From positions 62,001 to 126,000 of the forward strand of contig JAWKUK010000009.1 in NCBI GenBank assembly GCA_041398605.1: 64,000 bases of DNA, given 5' to 3'. Positions 51,765 through 61,500 of the stretch are shown here, one piece after another (position 1 is the stretch's first letter; every line of letters begins with the position of its first letter). This stretch comes from JAWKUK01 sp041398605. Its GTDB lineage: Bacteria > Planctomycetota > UBA1135 > GCA-002686595. The notes beneath the pieces were generated by a model. That model was not told the DNA's origin. It worked only from the letters and a program-made list of their open reading frames with translations, and did no database searches. The translations under genes were made by a program, and so were the position numbers.

Positions 51765-53144
51765 TCACCTGTCTTCGGAGGCTTGGTGTGGGTTGGGCTG
51801 GGCCAAGGCACCGTGGGGCGCGAAGGTCGCGCCTAGGATCGGGGCCGATGGGAGGCCCAACCAACGCTCGATCACACCAGCGTAGACCTCGCGGAAGTCG
51901 GTCGTGTGACGCAGGTTCCCGTGCTCGTCCAGATGGGCGAGGTCGGGCGGCGCGCCGTGCAGCCCTGGCGTGATGCCTGCGCCGAACAAGAGCTGCATCG
52001 AGGCTGCGCCGTGGTCGCTGCCTGCGCGCTCGCCGAAGCCGTTCTGACGGACCCGGCGGCCGAAGTCGCTCATCGTCATCACCAGGACGCGGTCGGAGAG
52101 GCCGCGCGCAGCGAGCTCACCGAGGAAGGCGTGGAGCGCTTCGTCCAGGTCGCGCAGGAGCGCCGCATGCGGCTCGCGTTGCAGCGCGTGAGTGTCGTAG
52201 CCGGGCTGCGATACGAAGAAGAAGCGCGTCGGCAAGCGCTTGTCGATGACACGCGCGACGAGCTCCAAGTCGCGCGCGAGCTCGGACTTCGGCCAGGCGA
52301 ACTTCGGTGTGAAGTCTTCCGCACGCGCGAGGTCGAGCGCGACTTGACGGGCCGCCCGTGCGCCCGCTGCGAGGCGCAGCCCTTGCGCCGATTGACTCCC
52401 TGCGCCCGCTCCGTCGACGCCACCCGCTTCTTCCGTCGCAGCCCGCTGCAGCGTCTCGAGCACCGCACGGCGCGCAGCCTCCTCTGCCATGCTCGCGCCG
52501 CGCGGCGCGGCGGCGATCGCCGCGTCCTCGAGCCGAGGCACCGCGACGGCGAGGCCGCGCGCGGCGCGCAGCATCCGCGGAGCGACGTCCTGACCCAACG
52601 CGAGCAGCGTCAGCGGCGGGTACTCTCCAGCGCGCGTCGCATCGGCCGCGCGGCCGAGCCACCCGGTCGCCGGCAGCGGCATCCGTGTCGTGCCCGAGTG
52701 CCAAATGTCGAGGCTCGTGAAGTGCGAGAGGTTCGGGTCCGGGTACCCGACACCTTGGATCGCAGCGACCTGCCCCTCTCGGAATCGACGCGCCGTGTGC
52801 ACGAGGCTCGGGTGCCAGCGGTGATGCCCGGCATCCGGCGCGCGCCCTGATTCACCGAGCGCGAGCCCTTCGGCCGCAGCGATGCCGAGGCTCGGGCGCG
52901 CCTTGAAGTACAAGTCATCACCGACCGGCGCGAGCGTGTTGAGGCCGTCGTTTCCGCCGTTCAGCTGAACGACGACGACGCAGCGCTCCGCTCGCGCCGC
53001 GGCCTCGGCGGCGATGCCCGCCCCAGCGGCCTGCGCGCCCCCGTCGTCCGGCAAGCCGGGCGCGCACGCGCGGAGCCACGCGGGCGCAGCGCCGAGCACG
53101 GCGGCGCGGCGCAACAGCTCACGTCGTGAGGGCATCCAAGACAT
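51765..53144 (-). CDS. DUF1501 family (sulfatase-like fold) exported protein
   Basis: A 459-residue protein with a Tat-type leader (SRRELLRRAAVLGAAPAWLRAC). The family marks are VVVQLNGGNDGLNTLAPV (about 56-73), IQGVGYPDPNLSHFTSLDIWHSG, FVSQPGYDTHALQREPHAALLRDLDEALHAFLGELAARGLSDRVLVMTMSDFGRRVRQNG and RAGSDHGAASMQLLFGAG. DUF1501 proteins share the alkaline-phosphatase/sulfatase superfamily fold and are abundant in planctomycetes, usually beside DUF1800. The role is unproven. It starts 12 bp after the DUF1800 gene. Confidence 0.93.
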   Translation of the reverse strand: MSWMPSRRELLRRAAVLGAAPAWLRACAPGLPDDGGAQAAGAGIAAEAAARAERCVVVVQLNGGNDGLNTLAPVGDDLYFKARPSLGIAAAEGLALGESGRAPDAGHHRWHPSLVHTARRFREGQVAAIQGVGYPDPNLSHFTSLDIWHSGTTRMPLPATGWLGRAADATRAGEYPPLTLLALGQDVAPRMLRAARGLAVAVPRLEDAAIAAAPRGASMAEEAARRAVLETLQRAATEEAGGVDGAGAGSQSAQGLRLAAGARAARQVALDLARAEDFTPKFAWPKSELARDLELVARVIDKRLPTRFFFVSQPGYDTHALQREPHAALLRDLDEALHAFLGELAARGLSDRVLVMTMSDFGRRVRQNGFGERAGSDHGAASMQLLFGAGITPGLHGAPPDLAHLDEHGNLRHTTDFREVYAGVIERWLGLPSAPILGATFAPHGALAQPNPHQASEDR

Positions 53145-53156
53145 CTGCGCCCGATC

Positions 53157-54629
53157 CTACTCCAATGCCACTTCGGGGAGGGCCAAGACCATGTGGAGCG
53201 TCGCGCGCACGGCCGCGCGCAACCGCTTCTGGGGCGCGAGCTCCGCCGGCGCGCGGTCCAGCGCGCCGCGCGCGATCGACACGAGCGCCGCATGCCGGAC
53301 GTCGTCGAGCGGCGCCGATCCGCTGCGCGCGGCCTCGGGCCACAGTCGATGTAGCAGCGCATCGACGATCCCGTCGCTCGGGTCCTCGGCGGCGAGCTCG
53401 TCACCGTCGAGCAACGCGTCCACGTCGATCGTCGCCCGGCCGACGATGCGTCGTGAAGCATGCGGGAGCTCCGACAGCGCGAGCGCGACTTCGAGCCGGG
53501 CCGCCGCTGTCCCTGGCCCCGCCCACGCGAGCCCGTGCTCCCAACCGCCGACGGACGGCGGCTCGAGCAAGCGCATGCCCATGCGGCTCGTCGCGCGCTC
53601 GAGCCCAGCTCGATCCGCGTTCTGCACTGCGATCGCGCGCGCGGCGGCGACGACGTACGTCACCGGGTTCCGCACCATCGCAAAGCGTCGCGCAGGATCG
53701 AAGAACCAGCGCGAGCGAAAGAGCGTCCGCAGCGCGACGCGGATGTCGAGGTCATGCTCGGCCAGGACCGCAGCGAGCTCGTCCACCACCGAGTCACCGA
53801 CGAGGTCCATGTCATGCGCTCCGAACCAGCCGAGGAGCTTCGTCGCCAGGAACCGCGCGCAGTCCGGACGGGCCACGATTCGATCCAACGCCTCTTCGCC
53901 TTCGAGGACGCCGTCGTCGCCATCGCGCCCGCGCAGGCCTTCGCCAAACAGCACCTTGTCCTCGGCGTCGTGCAGCGCAGCGTCGAATTGGAACGTGTTC
54001 TCACCCAGGCCGGGCGTCGTCCAGCCGGTGAACACCCGAGCGAGCTCGACGATGTCCTCCTGGGTGTAGTGGTCGACGCCTAGCGCGAACAGCTCCAACA
54101 GCTCGCGGGCCCAGTTCTCGTTGGGCGCCTCCTTCGTCGAGAGGCGATTGTCGAGATAGTGGAGCATCGCCGGGTCGCGGGCGACGGCGCCCAACAGCGC
54201 GCGGAAGGGCCCCGCGCCGTACTGCCGAAAGGTGCGGTTCTGGTCGAGCAGCATCGGGAGCCGAACGACCTTCGACTCCTGGCACGCAAAGTGGTCGTGC
54301 CAGAGCAGAGTCAGCTTCTCTTGCAGCTCGTGGGTGCCGTGCACCATGCGGTGGATCCACCAGCGGCGCAGCGGGTCCAATGGCCCGACCCCAGGCGCGA
54401 CAGAGAAGTCGACCAGCGGCCCGCCGAGGGCCGAGAGCTCGGCCTCGAGCGCTTCGTCGCGCGCGGGAAAGTCGGTGTAGCTCGCGACGGCGCGCTCCGG
54501 TCCGAGCGCGACGAGCTCCCGCAGCCGGGCGCGGGTCGCGCCGAAGCCGGCTCGCCGCGCGAGGTGCGCCGCCCGCGCCTCATCGAAGGGGTCCGCGTCG
54601 GTCGGTTCGTAGGGGCTGAGCAGCTGCAT
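53157..54629 (-). CDS. DUF1800 family protein
   Basis: From the ATG at 54629 the protein has 490 residues (an in-frame start at 54662 would add 11). It shows the standard family order: AAHLARRAGFGATRARLRELVALG, LRRWWIHRMVHGTHELQEKLTLLWHDHFACQESKV (the HxxF metal-like motif), NENWARELLELFALGVDHYTQEDIVELARVFTGWT, then FRSRWFFDPARRFAMVRNPVTYVVAAARA and WEHGLAWAGPGT. DUF1800 is nearly always followed by DUF1501, as here; the pair is thought to act in the envelope or on cell-surface polymers. The gene is first in a three-gene operon, divergent from the protease at 54882. Confidence 0.94.
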   Translation of the reverse strand: MQLLSPYEPTDADPFDEARAAHLARRAGFGATRARLRELVALGPERAVASYTDFPARDEALEAELSALGGPLVDFSVAPGVGPLDPLRRWWIHRMVHGTHELQEKLTLLWHDHFACQESKVVRLPMLLDQNRTFRQYGAGPFRALLGAVARDPAMLHYLDNRLSTKEAPNENWARELLELFALGVDHYTQEDIVELARVFTGWTTPGLGENTFQFDAALHDAEDKVLFGEGLRGRDGDDGVLEGEEALDRIVARPDCARFLATKLLGWFGAHDMDLVGDSVVDELAAVLAEHDLDIRVALRTLFRSRWFFDPARRFAMVRNPVTYVVAAARAIAVQNADRAGLERATSRMGMRLLEPPSVGGWEHGLAWAGPGTAAARLEVALALSELPHASRRIVGRATIDVDALLDGDELAAEDPSDGIVDALLHRLWPEAARSGSAPLDDVRHAALVSIARGALDRAPAELAPQKRLRAAVRATLHMVLALPEVALE

Positions 54630-54881
54630 TGCGCGGGGAGAGCTTCGGCCTTTCTGGCGCACTGCACAACCCCTTCTGTCGAGCCTCCGAAGGGCCGCCG
54701 CAGCCTTCGCGTCCCTGAATGGCGCTGGCGACGCGGCCCGCCCACCCCCCCTCCAGCCGGTGACGAACCTTCAAGGACGTGGCCACAGCGAGATTCGACG
54801 TCGATGGCGAGCGACCACCCTTCTCGCGGGGGCGCGGTTGGGCGAAAATGGTCGCCCATCGCTCCCCAACGCATCACACGT

Positions 54882-57800
54882 ATGAACCCTCCCTCTCCGA
54901 CCCCGCTCCATCACACCAGCGCCCGCGCCTGGGCAGCGCGCATCGCGCCGACCAGATCGGCGGCGCTAGCCGGCCTCGCCGGCCTCGCGCTCCTGACCGC
55001 GTCCTGCGGCGGCGGCGGCAGCGAGAACGTCGCCGGCGGCACGATCGCCGGCAGCATGATCGTGCTGCAGCCCTCCAATAGCACGCTCGAGGCCGAGCCC
55101 AACGACGACGTCGGGCAAGCCCACGTCATCGGGACGATCTCCCCGGGCGAGACGCGCTCTGTGCTCGGCGCGATCACCAGCGCCGGCGGCGACGACTTCG
55201 ACGCGTTCCGGTTCACCGCGACGAGCCGCGTCTCGGTCGCGTTGGAGCTCGTCACTGAGAACGGCACCGCGGACCTGGATGTCTACATCCTGGACCCGGT
55301 GAGCCTGCAAGAGGTCGAGCGCTACACCACGAACAGTGCCAGCGAGAGCGGGGTCTTCCTGGCCGACGGCAGCTTCTTCGTCGTGATCGACGCGTTCACC
55401 GGCGACTCGGCCTACGAGCTGCGCCTGACCGCGACGGCCGCTCCGAGCGTGATCGCAGAAGTCGAGCCCAACGACAACGGGGGCGAGGCGATGTACCTCG
55501 GCGTGCTCACGGACGCCGAGTCCATCTCGCTCAGCGGATCGGTCGGCGGGACGGACGCCTTCGACCGCTTCCTCGTCGCGGTGCCAGCGGCGGGGCCCTT
55601 CTCGTTCAGCCTCACGCACGGCGGCAGCGGCGTCGACTTCGACGTCCGGTTGAGCGACGCGACGGCGGACTTCGTGAACCCGACCTCCATCCAGCTGTTC
55701 AACAGCGGCACGTCGCCCGAGACGGGCATGATCAACCTCGGCGCGATGACGCTCGTAGAGCTACGCATCGAGCCGTTCGCGTTGAGCGGCCCGTGGCAGC
55801 TCTCCATCCAAGCCGGCGCGATGCCGCGCTTGGCGGCGCTGGATGGACCCGTCGCGGCGCTCTCGACCGCGCCGCGGGGGAACGTCGATCGGGTGAATGC
55901 GCGCTGGCGCAGCGCCGGCAGCGCGCGGTCGTTCGACGCCGTCTCTACGCCGCTCTGGAACGGAGACGTCATCCTGAGCCCGCGCTCGGAGGTCGACGTC
56001 GACATGCGCTTGGCGAGCCGCGGCGGCCGCACGGCGGCGCGTGTGCCGAACGGGCCGCGCAAGGTCTCCTTCGAGCTGCCCGACAACCTCGATGACGCGC
56101 AGCGCGCGCGGTACACCGTCGCGCTCGCAGCCACGTTGGCAGGCGCTGAGGGGGTCGAGTTCGCCGAGCCCGACTATCGCGTGTTCCCGCTGTTCGACAC
56201 ACGGCCGAACGACACGCACTACAACCTGCAGTGGCACTACGAGCAGATCCAACTGCCTGCCGCATGGGACATCACGCGCGGCAGCAGCTCGGTTCGGGTC
56301 GCCGTGCTCGATACGGGCTCGACGCCGCACCCGGACCTCGCCGGCCGTGAGATCGCGGGGATCGACATGATCTCCAGCGCGACGATCGCCGGCGACGGGA
56401 ACGGGATCGACAATGACCCGTTCGACGTCGGTGATTCAAACGGCGTGCAGCCCTCGAGCTTCCATGGCTCGCACGTTGCGGGCACGATCGGCGCGGTCAC
56501 GGACAACAGCACCGGCGTCGCCGGCGTCACTTGGCTCGGCGGGATCATGCACGTGCGCGTGCTCGGGATCGGCGGCGGGTCGACCTTCGACATCCTGAAC
56601 GGGATCCTCTACGCGGCGGGCCTCGCGAACTCGTCCAACCAAGTGCCGGCGCAAGCCGCGGACGTCATCAACATGAGCCTCGGGGGCTCTGGCTTCAGCC
56701 AGGCCACCCAGAACGCGGTCACCGCGGCGCGCAACGCTGGCGTGGTCATCATCGCCGCGGCGGGCAACGAGAACAGCTCGCAGCCCTCCTATCCCGCGGC
56801 CTACGACGGCGTCGTGTCCGTCGCGGCTGTGGACTTCGAGGGCAACCGCGCGCCGTACTCGAACTTCCATGCGACGGTGGACATCGCAGCGCCGGGCGGC
56901 GACGTCTCGCGCGACCGCAACGGTGACGGGTATGCCGACGGCGTGCTGTCGACGAAGCCCGACGACTCTGTCAACCCGACAAACTACGCGAGCTACGCGT
57001 TTTATCAGGGCACGTCGATGGCGGCGCCGCACGTCGCGGGCGTGGCGGCGCTCGTGCTCGCGGTGGACCCGAACCTGACGCCGGCGCAGGTCGAGTCGAT
57101 CTTGACCTCGACCGCGACCGATCTCGGCGCGACAGGCCGTGACAATATCTACGGCAACGGCCTCGTCAACGCGTTCGCCGCCGTGCAAGCGGCGGGCGGC
57201 GGCGGTGGCGGCGGCTCACCCGTGCTCTCGCTCGCGTCGTCAACGGTGCTGTTCTCGTCGCGCTCCGACGTTGCCCGCATCGGCGTCGCCAACGTCGGGG
57301 GCAGCTCCCTCGCCGTGCAATCGGTGACGGCGACGACGAACTCCGGCGGCAACTGGCTCAGCGCGGCGCGCGTCACCGTCACGGGCAGCGCCGCGACGGA
57401 CACGTCTGCGATCGACGTCACCGTGTCCGCCACGAGCTTGGCGGACGGGTTCTACTCGGGCCAGATCGACGTCCAGTCCACGGGCGGCAGCGCGACGTTG
57501 GATGTCACGCTGGTCCTCGGAGCTGGCACGGGCAGCTCGAACTACATCGTCTACGTCCTCGCGGTCGACGCGACGACGTTCGAGACGTTGGCCCAGGACG
57601 AGGTGCAGACGAGCGCGCTCTCCAACGGGTATTCCTTGCCGGGCCTCGATGACGGCGACTACTACATCGTCGCGGGCACGGACGAGGACAACGACGGCTT
57701 CATCTGTGACCCAGGCGAGCCGCTGTGCGGCTTGTATCCGTCCCTCGGCCTCCCCGAGGTGCTCACCATCTCGAACGGCACGAGCTTGACCGGTCGGAAC

Positions 57801-57884
57801 TTCCCGCTCGAGTCCGCGCTCCTGCCCGCGTCGGTGTCCCAAGGGTTCCGCCGCCTCAACCACTCGCCGGAGGTCGCGCGCTGA
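54882..57884 (+). CDS. Subtilisin-like (S8) serine protease lipoprotein with two PPC domains
   Basis: I chose the ATG at 54882 (1000 residues), as the open frame to 54159 is antisense to DUF1800. It has a lipoprotein leader ending LLTASC (Cys42), then two PPC-type domains (about 68-185 and 190-310, both with EPN-D starts), a short inhibitor-like propeptide, and the catalytic domain at about 440-740: Asp477 (VAVLDTG), His528 (HGSHVAGT), oxyanion Asn629 (AAAGNEN), Ser712 (GTSMAAPHVAG). The C-terminal 260 residues hold two beta domains (ASSTVLFSSRSDVARIGVANVG; DGDYYIVAGTDEDNDG, Ca-like loop). It is followed by a PrcB-like gene, TGATG overlap. Confidence 0.93.
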   Translation: MNPPSPTPLHHTSARAWAARIAPTRSAALAGLAGLALLTASCGGGGSENVAGGTIAGSMIVLQPSNSTLEAEPNDDVGQAHVIGTISPGETRSVLGAITSAGGDDFDAFRFTATSRVSVALELVTENGTADLDVYILDPVSLQEVERYTTNSASESGVFLADGSFFVVIDAFTGDSAYELRLTATAAPSVIAEVEPNDNGGEAMYLGVLTDAESISLSGSVGGTDAFDRFLVAVPAAGPFSFSLTHGGSGVDFDVRLSDATADFVNPTSIQLFNSGTSPETGMINLGAMTLVELRIEPFALSGPWQLSIQAGAMPRLAALDGPVAALSTAPRGNVDRVNARWRSAGSARSFDAVSTPLWNGDVILSPRSEVDVDMRLASRGGRTAARVPNGPRKVSFELPDNLDDAQRARYTVALAATLAGAEGVEFAEPDYRVFPLFDTRPNDTHYNLQWHYEQIQLPAAWDITRGSSSVRVAVLDTGSTPHPDLAGREIAGIDMISSATIAGDGNGIDNDPFDVGDSNGVQPSSFHGSHVAGTIGAVTDNSTGVAGVTWLGGIMHVRVLGIGGGSTFDILNGILYAAGLANSSNQVPAQAADVINMSLGGSGFSQATQNAVTAARNAGVVIIAAAGNENSSQPSYPAAYDGVVSVAAVDFEGNRAPYSNFHATVDIAAPGGDVSRDRNGDGYADGVLSTKPDDSVNPTNYASYAFYQGTSMAAPHVAGVAALVLAVDPNLTPAQVESILTSTATDLGATGRDNIYGNGLVNAFAAVQAAGGGGGGGSPVLSLASSTVLFSSRSDVARIGVANVGGSSLAVQSVTATTNSGGNWLSAARVTVTGSAATDTSAIDVTVSATSLADGFYSGQIDVQSTGGSATLDVTLVLGAGTGSSNYIVYVLAVDATTFETLAQDEVQTSALSNGYSLPGLDDGDYYIVAGTDEDNDGFICDPGEPLCGLYPSLGLPEVLTISNGTSLTGRNFPLESALLPASVSQGFRRLNHSPEVAR

Positions 57885-58360
57885 TGCCCTCACTCTCCAT
57901 CCTCATCGGTACGCTCGCCGCGGTCGGCCTCGCGCTCGGCGTTGGCGTCGCGTGCCGCAGCAAAGACTGCGCAGAGCCTCCGGTCATCGAGCTCGACGTG
58001 CGCGACCTCGGGCAGGCCTCGCAGAGTCGGGTCAGGGAGCAGCGGGTGGTCGTCGCCCGCGACGCCCAGGCCTGGTCCCAGCTCTGGAGCGAGCACAGCG
58101 GGTTGCAGCTCCCCAGCAGCCCCGCGCCAGAGGTCGACTTTACGCGCGAGATGGTCGTGGCGGTGTTCCTCGGCGAGCGCCCGACCGGCGGCTTCGAGGT
58201 GCACATCGACAGCGTGACGTCCACGCCGGTCGCGCTCGTGGTGAAGGCCTCCAGCACGGCGCCAAATCCGGACGCGATGGTGACCCAGGCGCTGACGGCG
58301 CCGATGCACGCCGTCGCCGTCCCTCAAACGGACGGCGAACCAGCCCTGGCATTGGAGTGA
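57884..58360 (+). CDS. PrcB-like putative lipoprotein
   Basis: A 158-residue protein whose ATG overlaps the protease stop by one base (TGATG). The leader ends in a lipobox-like VGVAC (Cys25). The body has the PrcB_C signature: WSQLWSEHSG, VDFTREMVVAVFLGERPTGGFEVHIDSV and ALTAPMHAVAVPQTDGEPALAL. In Treponema denticola, PrcB is a lipoprotein needed for assembly of the subtilisin-type dentilisin complex (PrcB-PrcA-PrtP). The same pairing of a PrcB domain with a subtilisin here suggests that it stabilises or matures the adjacent protease, though this remains inference. Confidence 0.8.
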   Translation: MPSLSILIGTLAAVGLALGVGVACRSKDCAEPPVIELDVRDLGQASQSRVREQRVVVARDAQAWSQLWSEHSGLQLPSSPAPEVDFTREMVVAVFLGERPTGGFEVHIDSVTSTPVALVVKASSTAPNPDAMVTQALTAPMHAVAVPQTDGEPALALE

Positions 58361-58364
58361 CCCC

Positions 58365-58481
58365 CCTGGAAGCTGGACCCCATGGTTGGTACAGGCGCGC
58401 TTCGCTACCAGGCGTCGTTGAGGCCGCTGATAGGCCCACAACGGGTGGTGTCCGTAACAATCAAGGGGTCCAGCTTCTAGG
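58365..58481. mobile_element. 117-bp element with ~30-bp terminal inverted repeats (MITE-like)
   Basis: The left end starts CCTGGAAGCTGGACCCC and the right end, read on the other strand, starts CCTAGAAGCTGGACCCC; the match continues imperfectly to about 30 bases (TTG, TAC). No open reading frame fits inside. It begins 4 bp after the prcB-like stop and ends 26 bp before the ECF fusion gene stop, lying between convergent genes. The ends resemble those of insertion sequences whose internal part has been lost. No flanking duplication is clear. Confidence 0.7.
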
Positions 58482-58507
58482 TGGGGTTTGGGGGGGCGAC
58501 CTGGCGG

Positions 58508-61500
58508 TCACTGGCGCGGCACTCGCAGGAGCTGCGGCTGCTCGCCCTCCAGCCGCACCTCGAAGTCCAAGCTCCAGCGGGATCCGTCCGAGCCGCTGGC
58601 AGTGGCGGAGTAGAGCCCAGGCGGGAAGGTGTGCTCGACCCGCCAACGAGACGAGAAGCCGGCCGGCGGCGGGACGACGCTCCGCAGCGCGACGAGCCCC
58701 GCGGCGTCGCGCACCGTGAGCTCGAGGCCGTCGGGGGCGCTGTGCGCGGGCGGCGCTTCGAGCTCCAGCGTGAGCGCTCGGCCGTGCTGCATGCGCAGCT
58801 CGACGCGCTCGACGAGGCCGCTTTGCAGCTCGACGGTGAGCGGTGTGAACGTGAGCGAGTCGCCGAGCGGCGCGCGCACGAAGTAGGTCCCCGGAGCGAG
58901 GCCGTGCACGAGGACCTCGCCGTCGAGCAGCTCGTACTCGACGCGGTCGCGACCCGCCATGACGTGGTTGCCGCGCCAGAGCCAGGGGACCGGCGGCGCC
59001 TCGGTCCAGGGTGAGCCGTCAGGCCGCAGGATGCGCGCGCGGAAGCCCGCCTCGCTCGGCACGCTGACGTCGCCGATCTCTGTCACACCGTCCGCGCGGA
59101 TCTGCACGGCCCTGTTCACGAAGCTGCGCCCGGGACCTCGCGCGCGCAACGTGCACTGAACGGGCGGCAGCCCTTCGAGCACGAAGCACCCGTCCGCGCC
59201 GCTGAGGGTCGCGCGCGCCTGCTCGTCGCCGCCGGACAGATTGAGGGCGATGCCCTCCAGCGGTGCGCCGCGGCCGTCGACGACACGGCCTCGCAGCGAA
59301 CCGCGCTCGGCCTCGACTTGCAGCACGATCAGCTCGTCAGGCCCGAGGAACGCCTCGGATTCCACGAGGGTCCGCGCGTCGGGCAACAGGGATCGGGAGA
59401 CCGTGACGCGGTAACGTCCGGCGGGCACCTCGCGCAGCTCGAACGAGCCGTCCTCCTCGCACACCGCGGCGCCAAGGTCCTCATCGCTCAATGACCGCAC
59501 GCGCACGAGGGCGCCGGCGACGGCCTCGCCGCTCGAGCGCACGACGCGGCCGCGGAGCGGCGGCAGGTCGTCGAACACGAGGGCGCACTCAACGAGGGCG
59601 CCGACCGGTGTGGGCTGCGCGCTGCGCGCGCGGAGGCGGCCGCCGATGCGCCCAGCCTCGACCACAAACGGGCGGCGTGGCACCCCGAAGAAATAGAAGC
59701 TGCCGTCCGAAAGGGTGCGCGTAAGCCGATTCCGGCGCTGACCATCCGCGTCGACCTCGTCGATCCAGACGGGGAGCTCCGGCACGGGCGCGCCGGTAGG
59801 ACCGCGGACGGTGCCGCGCACGGCGACTGCGTCAGCGAACACGAGCTCGACGAAGCAGGTCTCTGCGACGTTCGCCTGGATCGTCGCAGTCGCGCTCCCG
59901 CTCGGTCCTACAGCCCGACAGTCGTAGATGCCCGGTGTCAGCTCCGCCGCGAAATCGCCTTGCGTGTCGGTGCGTACGAGCAGCGCGAGGTGCCCCTGTT
60001 CGAAGAGGCCGTCTTCCCGGCGCTCGATGCTGTCGCCGCGGCGCTGCAGGGCGATGTCGAGGCCAGCGATCGGCTGGTTGCTTGCGTCGCGCGCTGTGCC
60101 TCGTACGCGCGCGAGCTCGCGGCGCAACACGAGCTTCCATTCGACCTGCGTGCTGCCGAGGACCGAGACCGCGAGGGCCGGTGAGTCGGCGTAGCCGTCC
60201 ATACGCGCGGCGATGCGCACCTCGTGCGCGCGCAGCGGCGCGCGGAACGTCCCGTCGGCCGCCGCGCGCGCCACGCGGCGGACGAGGTGTCGCGGGAGCG
60301 CGTGCGCGCCAGCCACCTCGCCGCCGGCCCAGACCGCCGCGCCCTCCACCGGCGCGCCGACCTCGTCGACGACACGGCCACGCAGCTCGACGGAGAGCGG
60401 CAGCGACACTTCGATCCGCTCGTTGCCGCCCTCGAGCAGCTCAATGTGCCGCGGCGCTTGCACGACGGCGAACGGATCGCGCGGCCGCTCGACGACGTCG
60501 ACAGAGTAGGGCCCCGGGGCGAGGCCATCGAAGCGCACGGCACCATGCGCGTCCGTCTCCAGCTCGCGGCGGCGACCGATGAACAGCGGCTCTTCCGCGT
60601 GCCCGGGCCAGAGCTCGACCAACACGCCGACGAGGGGCGAGCGCTCCTCCGGCGCGTGCGCCTCGCCGCCTCCACCTTCGAGCGAGGCGATGAGCCCGAC
60701 GACGTGGACGGTGACGGAACCGGCCCGGGATACCCCTGGCGCGGGCGCCGCGGGCGCCGCGCCCGTGCGACCGTCACCCGTCGCTGCAACGGAGGGCGCG
60801 AGCGCGGTCGCGTGCGCGGAGCGATCCGCGACGTGCTCCGGCTGCGGCGCAGTCAGCGGGTCCAGCGACGGGCTCCCGCGCAGCTCCAGCTTCGAGGCGT
60901 ACCACCACGTCGTGAGGAGCAGCGCCGCCCCCACAGCGAGCCAAGCTTGTTTTGTCATGAGCGCTCCGATCCCGAACATCCAATGTGTGGCGCTCGCCGA
61001 GGTCGACGCTCCGGCGAGGGTCCCTGCGGCGGCAGAAGCGCTCGAGGCGCCGGCGAGGCGCGTGCCCGCGAGGACAGCCTCGCGCACGGCGCCCAGGCCG
61101 CGGCCCGCGCCGAGGTCTGCGGCGAGCGCTGCCGCGATCCCGATAGGCAGCGCCTCGCGCAGGCGCTGGAGCCCGCGCACGACCTGCGTCCGGACGCTGC
61201 CGTGCGGCCGCCCGAGGGCTTCGGCGATCTCCTTCGCGTCGAGCCCATGCCGGAGGTAGAGGTGCAGCACCGGCCGATACACGTCCCCGAGCGCGGCGAC
61301 AGCCGCCGTGATCGCCGCATCGAGCTCGCTGCGCTGAGCGGCGTCAGCAGGGTCCTCGCTGAGCGGCGCAGGCAGCCGCACGTGATCAGGCGTGCGCCCT
61401 TCCGCGCGCCGCTGTCGATGTCGCCGCCGCGTGAGGATCCCGACGAGCCACGGGAAGACGCCTCGAGTCGGGTCCCACGTCGCCGCGCGCTCGAGCGCGA

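Noticed and set aside
54159..54881. N-terminal extension of the subtilisin gene
   Set aside because: It is antisense to the well-supported DUF1800 gene; the ATG at 54882 starts a proper lipoprotein leader.
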